A stretch of DNA of 47,654 bases, from NCBI GenBank assembly GCA_024697225.1, contig JAILGA010000073.1, forward strand, positions 1 through 47,654, read 5' to 3'. Below the pieces are notes generated by a model, which ran no database searches, was not told the DNA's origin, and saw only the letters and a program-made list of their open reading frames with translations. The position numbers were made by a program, and so were the translations under genes. Below are positions 40,616 through 47,654 of the stretch, in pieces (the stretch's first letter is position 1; each line of letters starts with the position of its first letter). The DNA is from Lachnospiraceae bacterium. Its GTDB lineage: Bacteria; Bacillota; Clostridia; Lachnospirales; Lachnospiraceae.

Positions 40616-42436
40616 GTGAACGATAAAAAGCTGTCGCTCAAAAAGACTCTGGACAACGCGTTCTATGCGCTGAAGCTGGGGATAGGATTCTCAAAACAGA
40701 TCTTTTTTAACATCATATTTGTTGCGATCCTCGGCTATTTCCAGTGGGTCTTCTTTTCGTCGGTATTCACAAAGCATATCGTCGCAAGCCTTGACCGCGG
40801 TGACGATCACACAAGTATTCTCGCGTATATCGGCATATGCGGTCTTGTGGTCGGGCTTATGAACCTGTACCAGCACTACTTCGAAAATGTGACCATGCCT
40901 ATTGAGCTCACGCGCCTTTACGGAAAGCTTTATCACATGCTCTTTAACAAGGCCAGAAATGTGGAGCTCTCCTGCTACGAAAACGCTGACTTTTACAACA
41001 GATATACCATGGCCATGGACGGCGCCGATGAAAAGATATCCGACATCATGAGACGCTTCTGGGGGATCATCTTCGGCACCATCGCAACGGGCTTTGTCTT
41101 TTATCTGATGTTCTCAATAGACAGATTCGCCGTGATCTTCATCATCAGCCCCCTGCTGGGCAACTTTTTGTTCGGGAGCATCAAAAACAGATTTGAATAC
41201 AAGCGCTATCAGGAACAGGTAAGCGGCAACAAGATGATGAACTACGTGAGCCGCGCCATGTATCTTCCGGACTACGCCAAGGAGCTGCGGCTTTTCAACG
41301 TATACGATCTCCTGAAAAAGCAATACTCGGACGCCACGGATAACAATGTAAAGGCGGCCGCCAAATATGCATTTCCCAATGCATTTGTCAATTTCTGGAA
41401 GATAACCTTTACCTTCTCGGTCATCTTTGAGGGAGTGCTCTTCTATGCCATCTACAGAAACCTGGTGACGAAATCAATTTCACTTGCGGATCTGACGATC
41501 ATGACCAGCATGATGGTATCCATGACCTGGATCCTCATAGGATTATTTGACGACATAGTGAATTTCATGAAGGACGGCGTGTTTATAAACAACCTCCGGG
41601 GCTTTCTGGAATATGAGGAAAAGATTCCCGAAGATTATGACGGCGATATCCCGGAGTCCTTTGAATCTCTGTCATTTGAGGATGTCTCCTTCTCCTACAC
41701 AGACGAAGAGACCATAAAGCATCTCTCCTTCACGTTAAACAAAGGTGAGATCGCGGCACTCGTAGGGCATAACGGTGCCGGCAAGACCACGATCATCAAG
41801 CTTCTCTTAAGGCTCTATGATCCGACGAGCGGCGTGATCCGCATGAACGGAAGAGACATAAAAGAATACAACCTGCACGCCTACAGGGAACTGTTTGCCA
41901 CAACCTTCCAGGATTTCGCTATCATGGGGATGTCCGTCAGAGACAACGTGCTCATGGGCCGCAGCTACGACAGGGAGGACGATATAGTAAAAAGCGCTCT
42001 GGAAAAAGCGGGCATATCCGACAGAATATCAAAGCTTGCGGGTGGTACGGCAACTATAATGACAAAGGAATTCGATGAAAACGGCGCGGTATTTTCCGGC
42101 GGCGAGAGCCAGAAACTCGCCGTTTCAAGGACCTTTGCGAAGCCCGCTCCCGTCAAGATATTTGACGAGCCCTCAAGCGCCCTGGATCCGATAGCCGAAT
42201 TCGAGCTCTTCAACAATATTGCAAAGGAGGGAAAGGATCACACTCTTCTTTTCATATCCCACAGACTCTCGAGTGTAAAGCACTGTGACCGGGTATTCAT
42301 GCTGGAGAAGGGCCAGATCATCGAGGAGGGATCCCATGAAGAACTCATGGCCCTTAACGGAAGCTACGCTAAGATGTACCGCCGCCAGGCAAACAACTAC
42401 CTCGCAATCGATGACGGAGAGGAGGCTGCGGTATGA
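40616..42436 (+). CDS. ABC exporter half-transporter (membrane domain plus ATPase), first of a pair
   Basis: About 606 residues. The first 330 form a six-helix exporter domain. The ATPase has Walker A GHNGAGKTTIIKLLLRLYDP, Q-loop TFQDFAIMG, signature FSGGESQKLAVSRTF, Walker B VKIFDEPSSALDP and H-loop LFISHRLSS. No C39 peptidase domain is present. The start is taken as the GTG at 40616, preceded by GGAAGGGGGATG; an ATG frame from 40571 would cover the palindrome. It overlaps the next gene by 4 nt, the sign of a heterodimeric exporter. Substrate unknown; drugs, lipids or peptides are exported by relatives. Confidence 0.85.
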   Translation: MNDKKLSLKKTLDNAFYALKLGIGFSKQIFFNIIFVAILGYFQWVFFSSVFTKHIVASLDRGDDHTSILAYIGICGLVVGLMNLYQHYFENVTMPIELTRLYGKLYHMLFNKARNVELSCYENADFYNRYTMAMDGADEKISDIMRRFWGIIFGTIATGFVFYLMFSIDRFAVIFIISPLLGNFLFGSIKNRFEYKRYQEQVSGNKMMNYVSRAMYLPDYAKELRLFNVYDLLKKQYSDATDNNVKAAAKYAFPNAFVNFWKITFTFSVIFEGVLFYAIYRNLVTKSISLADLTIMTSMMVSMTWILIGLFDDIVNFMKDGVFINNLRGFLEYEEKIPEDYDGDIPESFESLSFEDVSFSYTDEETIKHLSFTLNKGEIAALVGHNGAGKTTIIKLLLRLYDPTSGVIRMNGRDIKEYNLHAYRELFATTFQDFAIMGMSVRDNVLMGRSYDREDDIVKSALEKAGISDRISKLAGGTATIMTKEFDENGAVFSGGESQKLAVSRTFAKPAPVKIFDEPSSALDPIAEFELFNNIAKEGKDHTLLFISHRLSSVKHCDRVFMLEKGQIIEEGSHEELMALNGSYAKMYRRQANNYLAIDDGEEAAV

Positions 42437-44244
42437 ATAACGAAAACAAAAACAAACAGCCCTTCAGACAGGTCGTCTCCAACAATCTGTTCCTGATCAG
42501 ACTTTTGTTTACCGCATCCCCCGCTTTTGTTATCTTCCCGGTTCTGGATGCCGTAAGAAATCAGGTATCCATATTCTTTGAGCACACCGTCGGCATAGGA
42601 TACGTACTGGAAGCGGCCGAATTCCACTACCCCTTCAGGAAGGTCGCGGCAATTATCATCATCCTGTTTGTCTGCATCTCCATAGGTATGGTGTTCACGG
42701 TATGGGTCGGGGACTACGTGAGAGAAAAAGAGGCACCGAAGGTGCGCCGCAGGATCAAGCTCATGCTATACGATAAAGCCAAAGATCTCGATCTTGAGTG
42801 CTATGACAATCCGGAGTACTACAACGAGATGGTCCTTGCCATCGCCGAAGTGGACAAACAGATCGACAGGTGCATACAGTTTCTTTCGAATGTTTTTGCG
42901 GGACTTGCCACCTTTATCACCACGGGAATCTATTTTGTGAAAAAAGATGCCGCATCGATCTTCTTTGCAATAGGCTCCTTTATACTGACCTTTGTTTTCA
43001 TGCAGGCCTACAACAGGCTCTCATACAAAATCAGGATATCCAGAAATCCCCATGAGAGGAAGCGCGAGTATGTGAAAAGAGTATTCTACCTTCCCGACAG
43101 CGCCAAGGAAATGCGCCTTAATCCCGGGGTGAGCGATATTCTGTACAGGGAATTCGACGCGGCCAACGAGGAGATAGTTAATATCGAGAAAAAGAACGCA
43201 AAGAAACACTTTCTTTTCAGCTTCGTTGCCAATTACATCGGAAACGATTTCTGCTGCGACGTGATCTACATCGGATATCTGGTGTTAAAAGCCACTGTCT
43301 GGGGCACTCTTTCCTTCTCCGGTCTTGCGATCCTCTACCATTCCTTCGGACGGATGAAGAGAAGTCTCAGAGTATTCACGGATACCTATCCCTTCGCATG
43401 CGAATCAAGTCTGTATATCAGCAAGATCCGCGGCTTCCTTGAATACAGGACAAAGATAGTTTCCGATAAGGATCTTGCTCCGGGAGCCGGTGCCAAAGAT
43501 GTTCATGTTGAGGATCTGTCATTTGCATACAACAAGTCCGGAGCCGGGCTTCTAAAAGACATAAATATCGATATCAACCCCGGTGAAAAGATTGCGCTCG
43601 TGGGATACAACGGAGCGGGCAAGACCACCCTTGTCAAACTGCTCATGAGACTCTATGATCCGGACAGCGGACATATCATCATGAACGGCAATGACATAAG
43701 GGCATATAATGTAGAAAAATTCAGGCGCTCCATCGGCGTGGTCTTCCAGGACTTCAGGATCTTTGCGGGAACCGTGGCGGAAAACGTTATAATGGATATT
43801 CCAAAAGGCGGCGAGGAGGAAAGGATAAGAGAGGCCCTGACTGACAGCGGCCTGATCAGGCGCATCGATAAAATGGAAAAGGGTCTCGGAAGCTTTCTCA
43901 CAACCGAGACCCGTGATGACGGAATAAATCTATCCGGCGGCGAATCGCAGAAACTGGCCATTTCAAGAGTGTTCTACCAGAATGCGGGACTCATGATACT
44001 TGATGAGCCTTCAAGTGCCCTTGATCCGATTGCAGAGTATCAGTTAAACCACGCGATGCTCACAGCGACAAAGGACAAGACCGTTATCTTCATATCGCAC
44101 CGTCTGTCGACCACACGCATCGCGGACCGCATCATTATGCTTGAAAGCGGCCGCGTTGTCGAAGAAGGCACACACGACGAACTTCTCGCACGTAACGGTA
44201 AGTATGCCGGAATGTGGCGCGTTCAGGCCGGTGCATACATGTAA
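42433..44244 (+). CDS. ABC exporter half-transporter, second of a pair
   Basis: A protein of 603 residues with the same layout as its partner: six helices, then Walker A GYNGAGKTTLVKLLMRLYDP, Q-loop VFQDFRIFAG, signature LSGGESQKLAISRVF, Walker B LMILDEPSSALDP and H-loop FISHRLSTT. The two proteins resemble each other throughout, so they probably arose by duplication. The start overlaps the previous stop (ATGA). Both ATPases keep the Walker B glutamate, so neither site looks degenerate. Convergent with the next gene with a 4-nt gap. Confidence 0.9.
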   Translation: MNNENKNKQPFRQVVSNNLFLIRLLFTASPAFVIFPVLDAVRNQVSIFFEHTVGIGYVLEAAEFHYPFRKVAAIIIILFVCISIGMVFTVWVGDYVREKEAPKVRRRIKLMLYDKAKDLDLECYDNPEYYNEMVLAIAEVDKQIDRCIQFLSNVFAGLATFITTGIYFVKKDAASIFFAIGSFILTFVFMQAYNRLSYKIRISRNPHERKREYVKRVFYLPDSAKEMRLNPGVSDILYREFDAANEEIVNIEKKNAKKHFLFSFVANYIGNDFCCDVIYIGYLVLKATVWGTLSFSGLAILYHSFGRMKRSLRVFTDTYPFACESSLYISKIRGFLEYRTKIVSDKDLAPGAGAKDVHVEDLSFAYNKSGAGLLKDINIDINPGEKIALVGYNGAGKTTLVKLLMRLYDPDSGHIIMNGNDIRAYNVEKFRRSIGVVFQDFRIFAGTVAENVIMDIPKGGEEERIREALTDSGLIRRIDKMEKGLGSFLTTETRDDGINLSGGESQKLAISRVFYQNAGLMILDEPSSALDPIAEYQLNHAMLTATKDKTVIFISHRLSTTRIADRIIMLESGRVVEEGTHDELLARNGKYAGMWRVQAGAYM

Positions 44245-44248
44245 ACAC

Positions 44249-45373
44249 TTACTTCATAGTGATAAGTTCATATTTGCGGGAACCCACACCTATCTTCTCG
44301 GCATGTTCCAGTGTCTCCACCCAGGAGACATTGTGGTTGCTGTTGCGCCACACATCGCCGTGATCATGGAAGTGCTCGCTCGCCATATTGTCACCCAGCT
44401 GGCTGTTTCTGATAGGTTCAGCCTTCTGGCACAGATCGACGCAGGCCTGGTCCAGCGCCACCGGGTCAAATGAAGCCAGCATTCCTATATCGGGAAGTAT
44501 GGGCGCGTCGTTTTCGCCGTGGCAGTCACAGTTAGGCGATACATCCTGGATCAGACTGATATGAAAACTCGGCCTGCCGCTTATGACGGCAGCTGTATAC
44601 TCCGCCATTTTTCTGCCGAGCATCTGCGGCGCATCCCAGTTGTCATTCTCAATGGCATCAAAGGCACATGCTCCGATACACCTGCCGCAGCCCTTGCACT
44701 TTTCAGGATCGATCCATGCCTTATTGCCGTCGTAACTTATGGCATCCGAGCCGCACTCCTTAGCACATCTCCGGCATCCTCTGCAAAGATCTTCGATCAC
44801 ATGGGGATGACCGCTGTTGTGCTGCTGCATCTTTCCCGCGCGGCTCCCGCAGCCCATTCCCAGATTTTTAATCGCTCCGCCGAAACCTGCCTGCTCATGG
44901 CCCTTAAAGTGATTGAGGGATATGACGATATCCGCATCCATCACGGCGCGCCCTATGTAGGCCTCCTTACAGTATTCACCGTTTGGAACAGGCACCGCGA
45001 TATCATCGGTACCGCGCAGCCCGTCAGCGATGATTATCTGGCAGCCTGTGGTAACGGTATTGAATCCGTTGATATTGGCGCAGTCAAGGTGCTCAAGAGC
45101 ATGCTTTCTGCTTCCGGGATAAAGTGTATTGCAGTCCGTCAGGAACGGGAGCCCGCCGAATTCCTTGACCACATCAGCTACAGCCTTCGCATAATTAGGT
45201 CTAAGGTATGCAAGATTTCCGAGCTCGCCGAAATGCATCTTGATCGCCACAAACTTTCCGTCCATGTCGATCGTGCCCATCCCCGCAAGACGTATAAGCT
45301 TCTGCAGTTTAACTGTAAGACTCACATCAAGAACAGTTCTGAAATCGGTAAAATAAACCTTTGGATCCCCCAT
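44249..45373 (-). CDS. DUF362 protein with two 4Fe-4S ferredoxin motifs
   Basis: A protein of 374 residues. The DUF362 core is visible at the start (VAIKMHFGELGNLAYLRPNY, FLTDCNTLYPGSRKHALEHL), with ISLNHFKGHEQAGFGGAIKNLG in the middle. A ferredoxin insert (about 190-235) has CRGCRRCAKECGSDAI and CKGCGRCIGACAFDAI, binding two 4Fe-4S clusters. The C-terminal part has CDCHGENDAPILPDIGMLA. The family is widespread in anaerobes and thought to be redox-active; the reaction is unknown. GGGGGAG precedes the ATG at 45373. Confidence 0.88.
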   Translation of the reverse strand: MGDPKVYFTDFRTVLDVSLTVKLQKLIRLAGMGTIDMDGKFVAIKMHFGELGNLAYLRPNYAKAVADVVKEFGGLPFLTDCNTLYPGSRKHALEHLDCANINGFNTVTTGCQIIIADGLRGTDDIAVPVPNGEYCKEAYIGRAVMDADIVISLNHFKGHEQAGFGGAIKNLGMGCGSRAGKMQQHNSGHPHVIEDLCRGCRRCAKECGSDAISYDGNKAWIDPEKCKGCGRCIGACAFDAIENDNWDAPQMLGRKMAEYTAAVISGRPSFHISLIQDVSPNCDCHGENDAPILPDIGMLASFDPVALDQACVDLCQKAEPIRNSQLGDNMASEHFHDHGDVWRNSNHNVSWVETLEHAEKIGVGSRKYELITMK

Positions 45374-45387
45374 CTCTGTACTCCCCC

Positions 45388-47256
45388 TTATCCGTTGTTC
45401 TTCTTCAAAAATGCCATGAAGTCATCCTCGGGGATCGGTCTTGAAAAGTAAAAGCCCTGTATAAATTCCACGCCCATTTCCTTCATGACCATCATCTGTT
45501 CCTCGGTTTCGATTCCCTCGACCACGACCTTCAGGTTCATTTTGTGCACGACATCCACCATCCCGGTCAGCACATGCTTTATCTTCTCATTGTCAAAGAA
45601 TCCCTGGGTAAAAGAATAATCAAATTTTATGGTCCTCACCGGCATATTGACGAAATAATCTATATTGGAGCGACCCGTCCCGAAATCATCAAGCGAAAAT
45701 GACACACCCTGGCGGATCAGCCTCTCCATGTTTCTGATCATTATGTCACGGTTCTCACCTGCAGCTGTTTCCGTGATCTCGAGATTGATCATCCCTGGAT
45801 CTATCCCGTATTCCTCAATATGCTGCATGATGAGCTTCGCGGGATTCTCGTTATCAAACTGAGCGGCCGAAACATTGATCTCAACCTGATCAAGCCCGTG
45901 TGCCTGCGCCTCCTTCGATGACAGGAACTTACAGACCTTCTCGACGACCCTTATGCCCAGAGGAATGATCTGTCCGTTTTCCTCTGCGATCGAAATAAAC
46001 TCACCCGGCGGAACGATATCACCGTTTTCAAGCCTTATCCGTACAAGTGCCTCAGCAACATTAAATCTGCCTTCCCTCACGTTGTAGAACGGCTGATAAA
46101 AGACCTCCACCCTGTCATCCTGCAGCGCCTCCTCTATCATTCCCTTGACCCTGTTCTGGGCGCGCAGCTTCTTCAGCAGATCTTCATCGGCGATCGTGAT
46201 CTCCTGCTCGTTTTCCAGATAAGTATGAAGAAAACGGAAAAACTCATCAGGACCGTTCATCATCATGCTGTCAGGTATCAGAAGGTATGTACCCTTTGCC
46301 GGCAGATCCGTAACACCGTCCTTCTGCCTTTTGATATCCGCGGCCTTTTCAAACATGCGCTCCTTATTGTCATAAAGCACGCAGAACGTGTCATCATCAA
46401 TGCGGAATGCAGGTTCGGGTCCGAGAGCCATAAGCGCCTTTGCCGTACGCATGACGGCGGCCTGCTCCATATTGTAATCGACATAGTTTGTCATGTAATG
46501 GATCTTGGCCGTAAAAATCGAAAAGCTCTTATCAAATCTGTATTTATCATGCACATAGACCGAGAGGGCATTCGAGGTGAACAGACCGGTCGAACCGTCC
46601 ACATATTCGCTGGGATTTTCAAGCTGGATATACAGGATGACCATGCCGAAGGAAGATGCAAAACCCACAAGCAGGATCTGGGGTTCGATAAACTGGATGA
46701 CGGCTGCGAGGAGCCATATTCCCTGCCACAGAAGCATGGCGGTAAACCTTCTGCCCGGCATGTGTTTTCTGTAGATCAGGGTCGTGATTATCGTGGAAAG
46801 GATATATATAGCGGACAGAATATATGCGATCGTAGTGGAAGGCCCGTAGGAGAATACAACCCTTCCTTCCGCCGTGAATTCGATGGGCAGTAAAAGCATG
46901 AGCACTTCGCCCGCGGCAAATATCGTATGGTAGGCGTATCTCGCTGTCACCGCCCATTTTCTGTCCCTGGGCAGAAGACTCGTCGCCGCATAAACGTAGC
47001 CGAAATATCCCTGCAGGACAAGCAGCATGATATACAACTTACAGACGATCTTTGTTACGTCCGGGCTGAAGCCCTGATGTACAGACTTGTTGATAAGGAT
47101 AATCGACAGAATATCAAAAATCAGGCAGGCAAAACATGCGCAGATTGCGCGCTGAAATAAAACGCGGTTCATAAGGTCAAGCTTCTTCTCACGCAAAAAC
47201 ATGACCGCGATGGTGAATATTATAAAAAGAGCACAGCACTGAAGTTCAATATTCAT
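45388..47256 (-). CDS. Membrane protein with degenerate GGDEF and EAL domain, predicted c-di-GMP phosphodiesterase
   Basis: A protein of 622 residues. About seven membrane helices occupy residues 1-210. A GGDEF-like region (about 220-360) has FRIDDDTFCVLY in place of the GGDEF signature, so it is probably not a cyclase. The EAL domain (about 375-620) shows FNVAEALVRI (about 399), EINVSAAQF, LEITETAAG, LDDFGTGRSNIDYF (about 520), IKFDYSF, VEGIETEEQ and QGFYFSRP; the metal and catalytic positions I can check are kept. A GGAGG lies about 13 nt before the ATG, longer than ideal. It follows the DUF362 gene by 14 nt in genome order, but is upstream of it in transcription. Confidence 0.88.
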   Translation of the reverse strand: MNIELQCCALFIIFTIAVMFLREKKLDLMNRVLFQRAICACFACLIFDILSIILINKSVHQGFSPDVTKIVCKLYIMLLVLQGYFGYVYAATSLLPRDRKWAVTARYAYHTIFAAGEVLMLLLPIEFTAEGRVVFSYGPSTTIAYILSAIYILSTIITTLIYRKHMPGRRFTAMLLWQGIWLLAAVIQFIEPQILLVGFASSFGMVILYIQLENPSEYVDGSTGLFTSNALSVYVHDKYRFDKSFSIFTAKIHYMTNYVDYNMEQAAVMRTAKALMALGPEPAFRIDDDTFCVLYDNKERMFEKAADIKRQKDGVTDLPAKGTYLLIPDSMMMNGPDEFFRFLHTYLENEQEITIADEDLLKKLRAQNRVKGMIEEALQDDRVEVFYQPFYNVREGRFNVAEALVRIRLENGDIVPPGEFISIAEENGQIIPLGIRVVEKVCKFLSSKEAQAHGLDQVEINVSAAQFDNENPAKLIMQHIEEYGIDPGMINLEITETAAGENRDIMIRNMERLIRQGVSFSLDDFGTGRSNIDYFVNMPVRTIKFDYSFTQGFFDNEKIKHVLTGMVDVVHKMNLKVVVEGIETEEQMMVMKEMGVEFIQGFYFSRPIPEDDFMAFLKKNNG

Positions 47257-47319
47257 CCCGGCGAAAAAACCTCCGACTCCTAGAATAACACGAGTGGAAC
47301 CATTATTGCAACCTGTAAT

Positions 47320-47654
47320 CTACGGCAGATGCTTTTTAATGATATCTTCAAGCATCTGCGGCTTAAACGGCTTCGCGAGAAAGTCAGAGAACCCCTCCCG
47401 AAGTGCATTCTCACGGATACCGTCCCCTTCGTCCGCTGTGAGCAGGATAAAAACGGACTTTGCGTTCATATTCCCGCTGTCTTCCCTTATCTTTTTGAAC
47501 GTTTCTAATCCGTCCAGCCCCGGCATTTTGCGGTCAAGGAAGATTATGTCGTACTTCTTTTTCTTCGTCATATCGATAGCCTGAGGACCATTCGCCGCAG
47601 TATCGAGACCGATCTTACTGTTTTTCAGGAAAAGCCGCACAAGCTGAAGATTCA
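47320..47654 (-). CDS. Receiver domain at the C-terminus of a larger protein, partial (runs off right edge)
   Basis: About 110 residues are visible up to the stop at 47320. The reading frame stays open to the window edge. It starts inside the first helix (NLQLVRLFLKNSK), so the DD pocket lies just outside. The phospho-acceptor Asp is in IIFLDRKMPGLDG, Thr in FILLTADEG and Lys in DFLAKPFKPQML. A receiver at the C-terminus suggests a hybrid histidine kinase or a larger response regulator. A GTG at 47640 could be read as a start but lies inside the domain, so it is unlikely. Confidence 0.85.
   Translation of the reverse strand, partial: NLQLVRLFLKNSKIGLDTAANGPQAIDMTKKKKYDIIFLDRKMPGLDGLETFKKIREDSGNMNAKSVFILLTADEGDGIRENALREGFSDFLAKPFKPQMLEDIIKKHLP

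Noticed and set aside
40616-44244. Dedicated exporter for the double-glycine peptide
   Set aside because: Neither half-transporter has an N-terminal C39 peptidase domain and the genes are about 22 kb away.

Overview
The window looks like a chromosomal segment of a Gram-positive anaerobe of the class Clostridia, most likely Lachnospiraceae. This is inferred from the [FeFe]-hydrogenase maturation genes (hydE, hydF, hydG and a TM1266-type regulator), the Lsa/CplR-type ABC-F protein, the many PAS/EAL/HD-GYP and hybrid-kinase genes, the strong AGGAGG ribosome sites with sigma-A promoters, and the codon use (moderate GC, mixed third positions). I see no rRNA, tRNA, phage or intact insertion sequence.

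Layout. 1-8289: a membrane sensor cut by the left edge, a receiver-domain scrap, a MATE exporter, a large PAS/EAL protein, a coiled-coil protein of unknown role and a fused GHMP sugar kinase/GalU-type nucleotidyltransferase. 8520-14040: a regulated amino-acid import locus. It has a strong promoter, a 29-residue Cys/Met-rich leader peptide, an intrinsic terminator, a lipoprotein made of two different substrate-binding domains, a second terminator and promoter, then two ABC importers (MetN/MetI-like, and a polar-amino-acid type with two permeases and an ATPase). 14035-20887: HAD phosphatase, DUF218 membrane protein, 7TM hybrid kinase, an orphan peptide with a double-glycine leader, a histidine-kinase remnant, an HD-GYP phosphodiesterase and a GNAT acetyltransferase. 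20895-25106: the hydrogenase maturation operon, on the minus strand. 25107-28159: TPM-domain and zinc-ribbon membrane proteins.

28160-28887 is a repeat-rich accessory patch: a 58-bp tandem triplication, a remnant of an Rpn/PD-(D/E)XK transposase-like gene, and a very regular 52-bp array with twelve exact GACATGTC palindromes. 28888-38479 holds a lipoprotein, Tex, two aldo/keto reductases (one without the usual catalytic residues), a metallophosphoesterase and a 999-residue coiled-coil protein. 38480-44244 holds a long leader with a terminator ahead of an Lsa/CplR-like ABC-F gene, then a heterodimeric ABC exporter. 44249-47654 holds a DUF362 ferredoxin-like protein, a second membrane EAL protein and a receiver domain cut by the right edge.

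How the parts fit. The best candidate for an undescribed system is the 8520-14040 locus: a Cys/Met-rich leader peptide with a terminator and a possible antiterminator, placed before a two-headed binding protein and two complete importers. The prediction is joint uptake of methionine and cyst(e)ine controlled by leader-peptide attenuation. The second is the 52-bp palindrome array, whose role I cannot assign. Three c-di-GMP phosphodiesterase candidates occur with no clearly competent diguanylate cyclase in the window.
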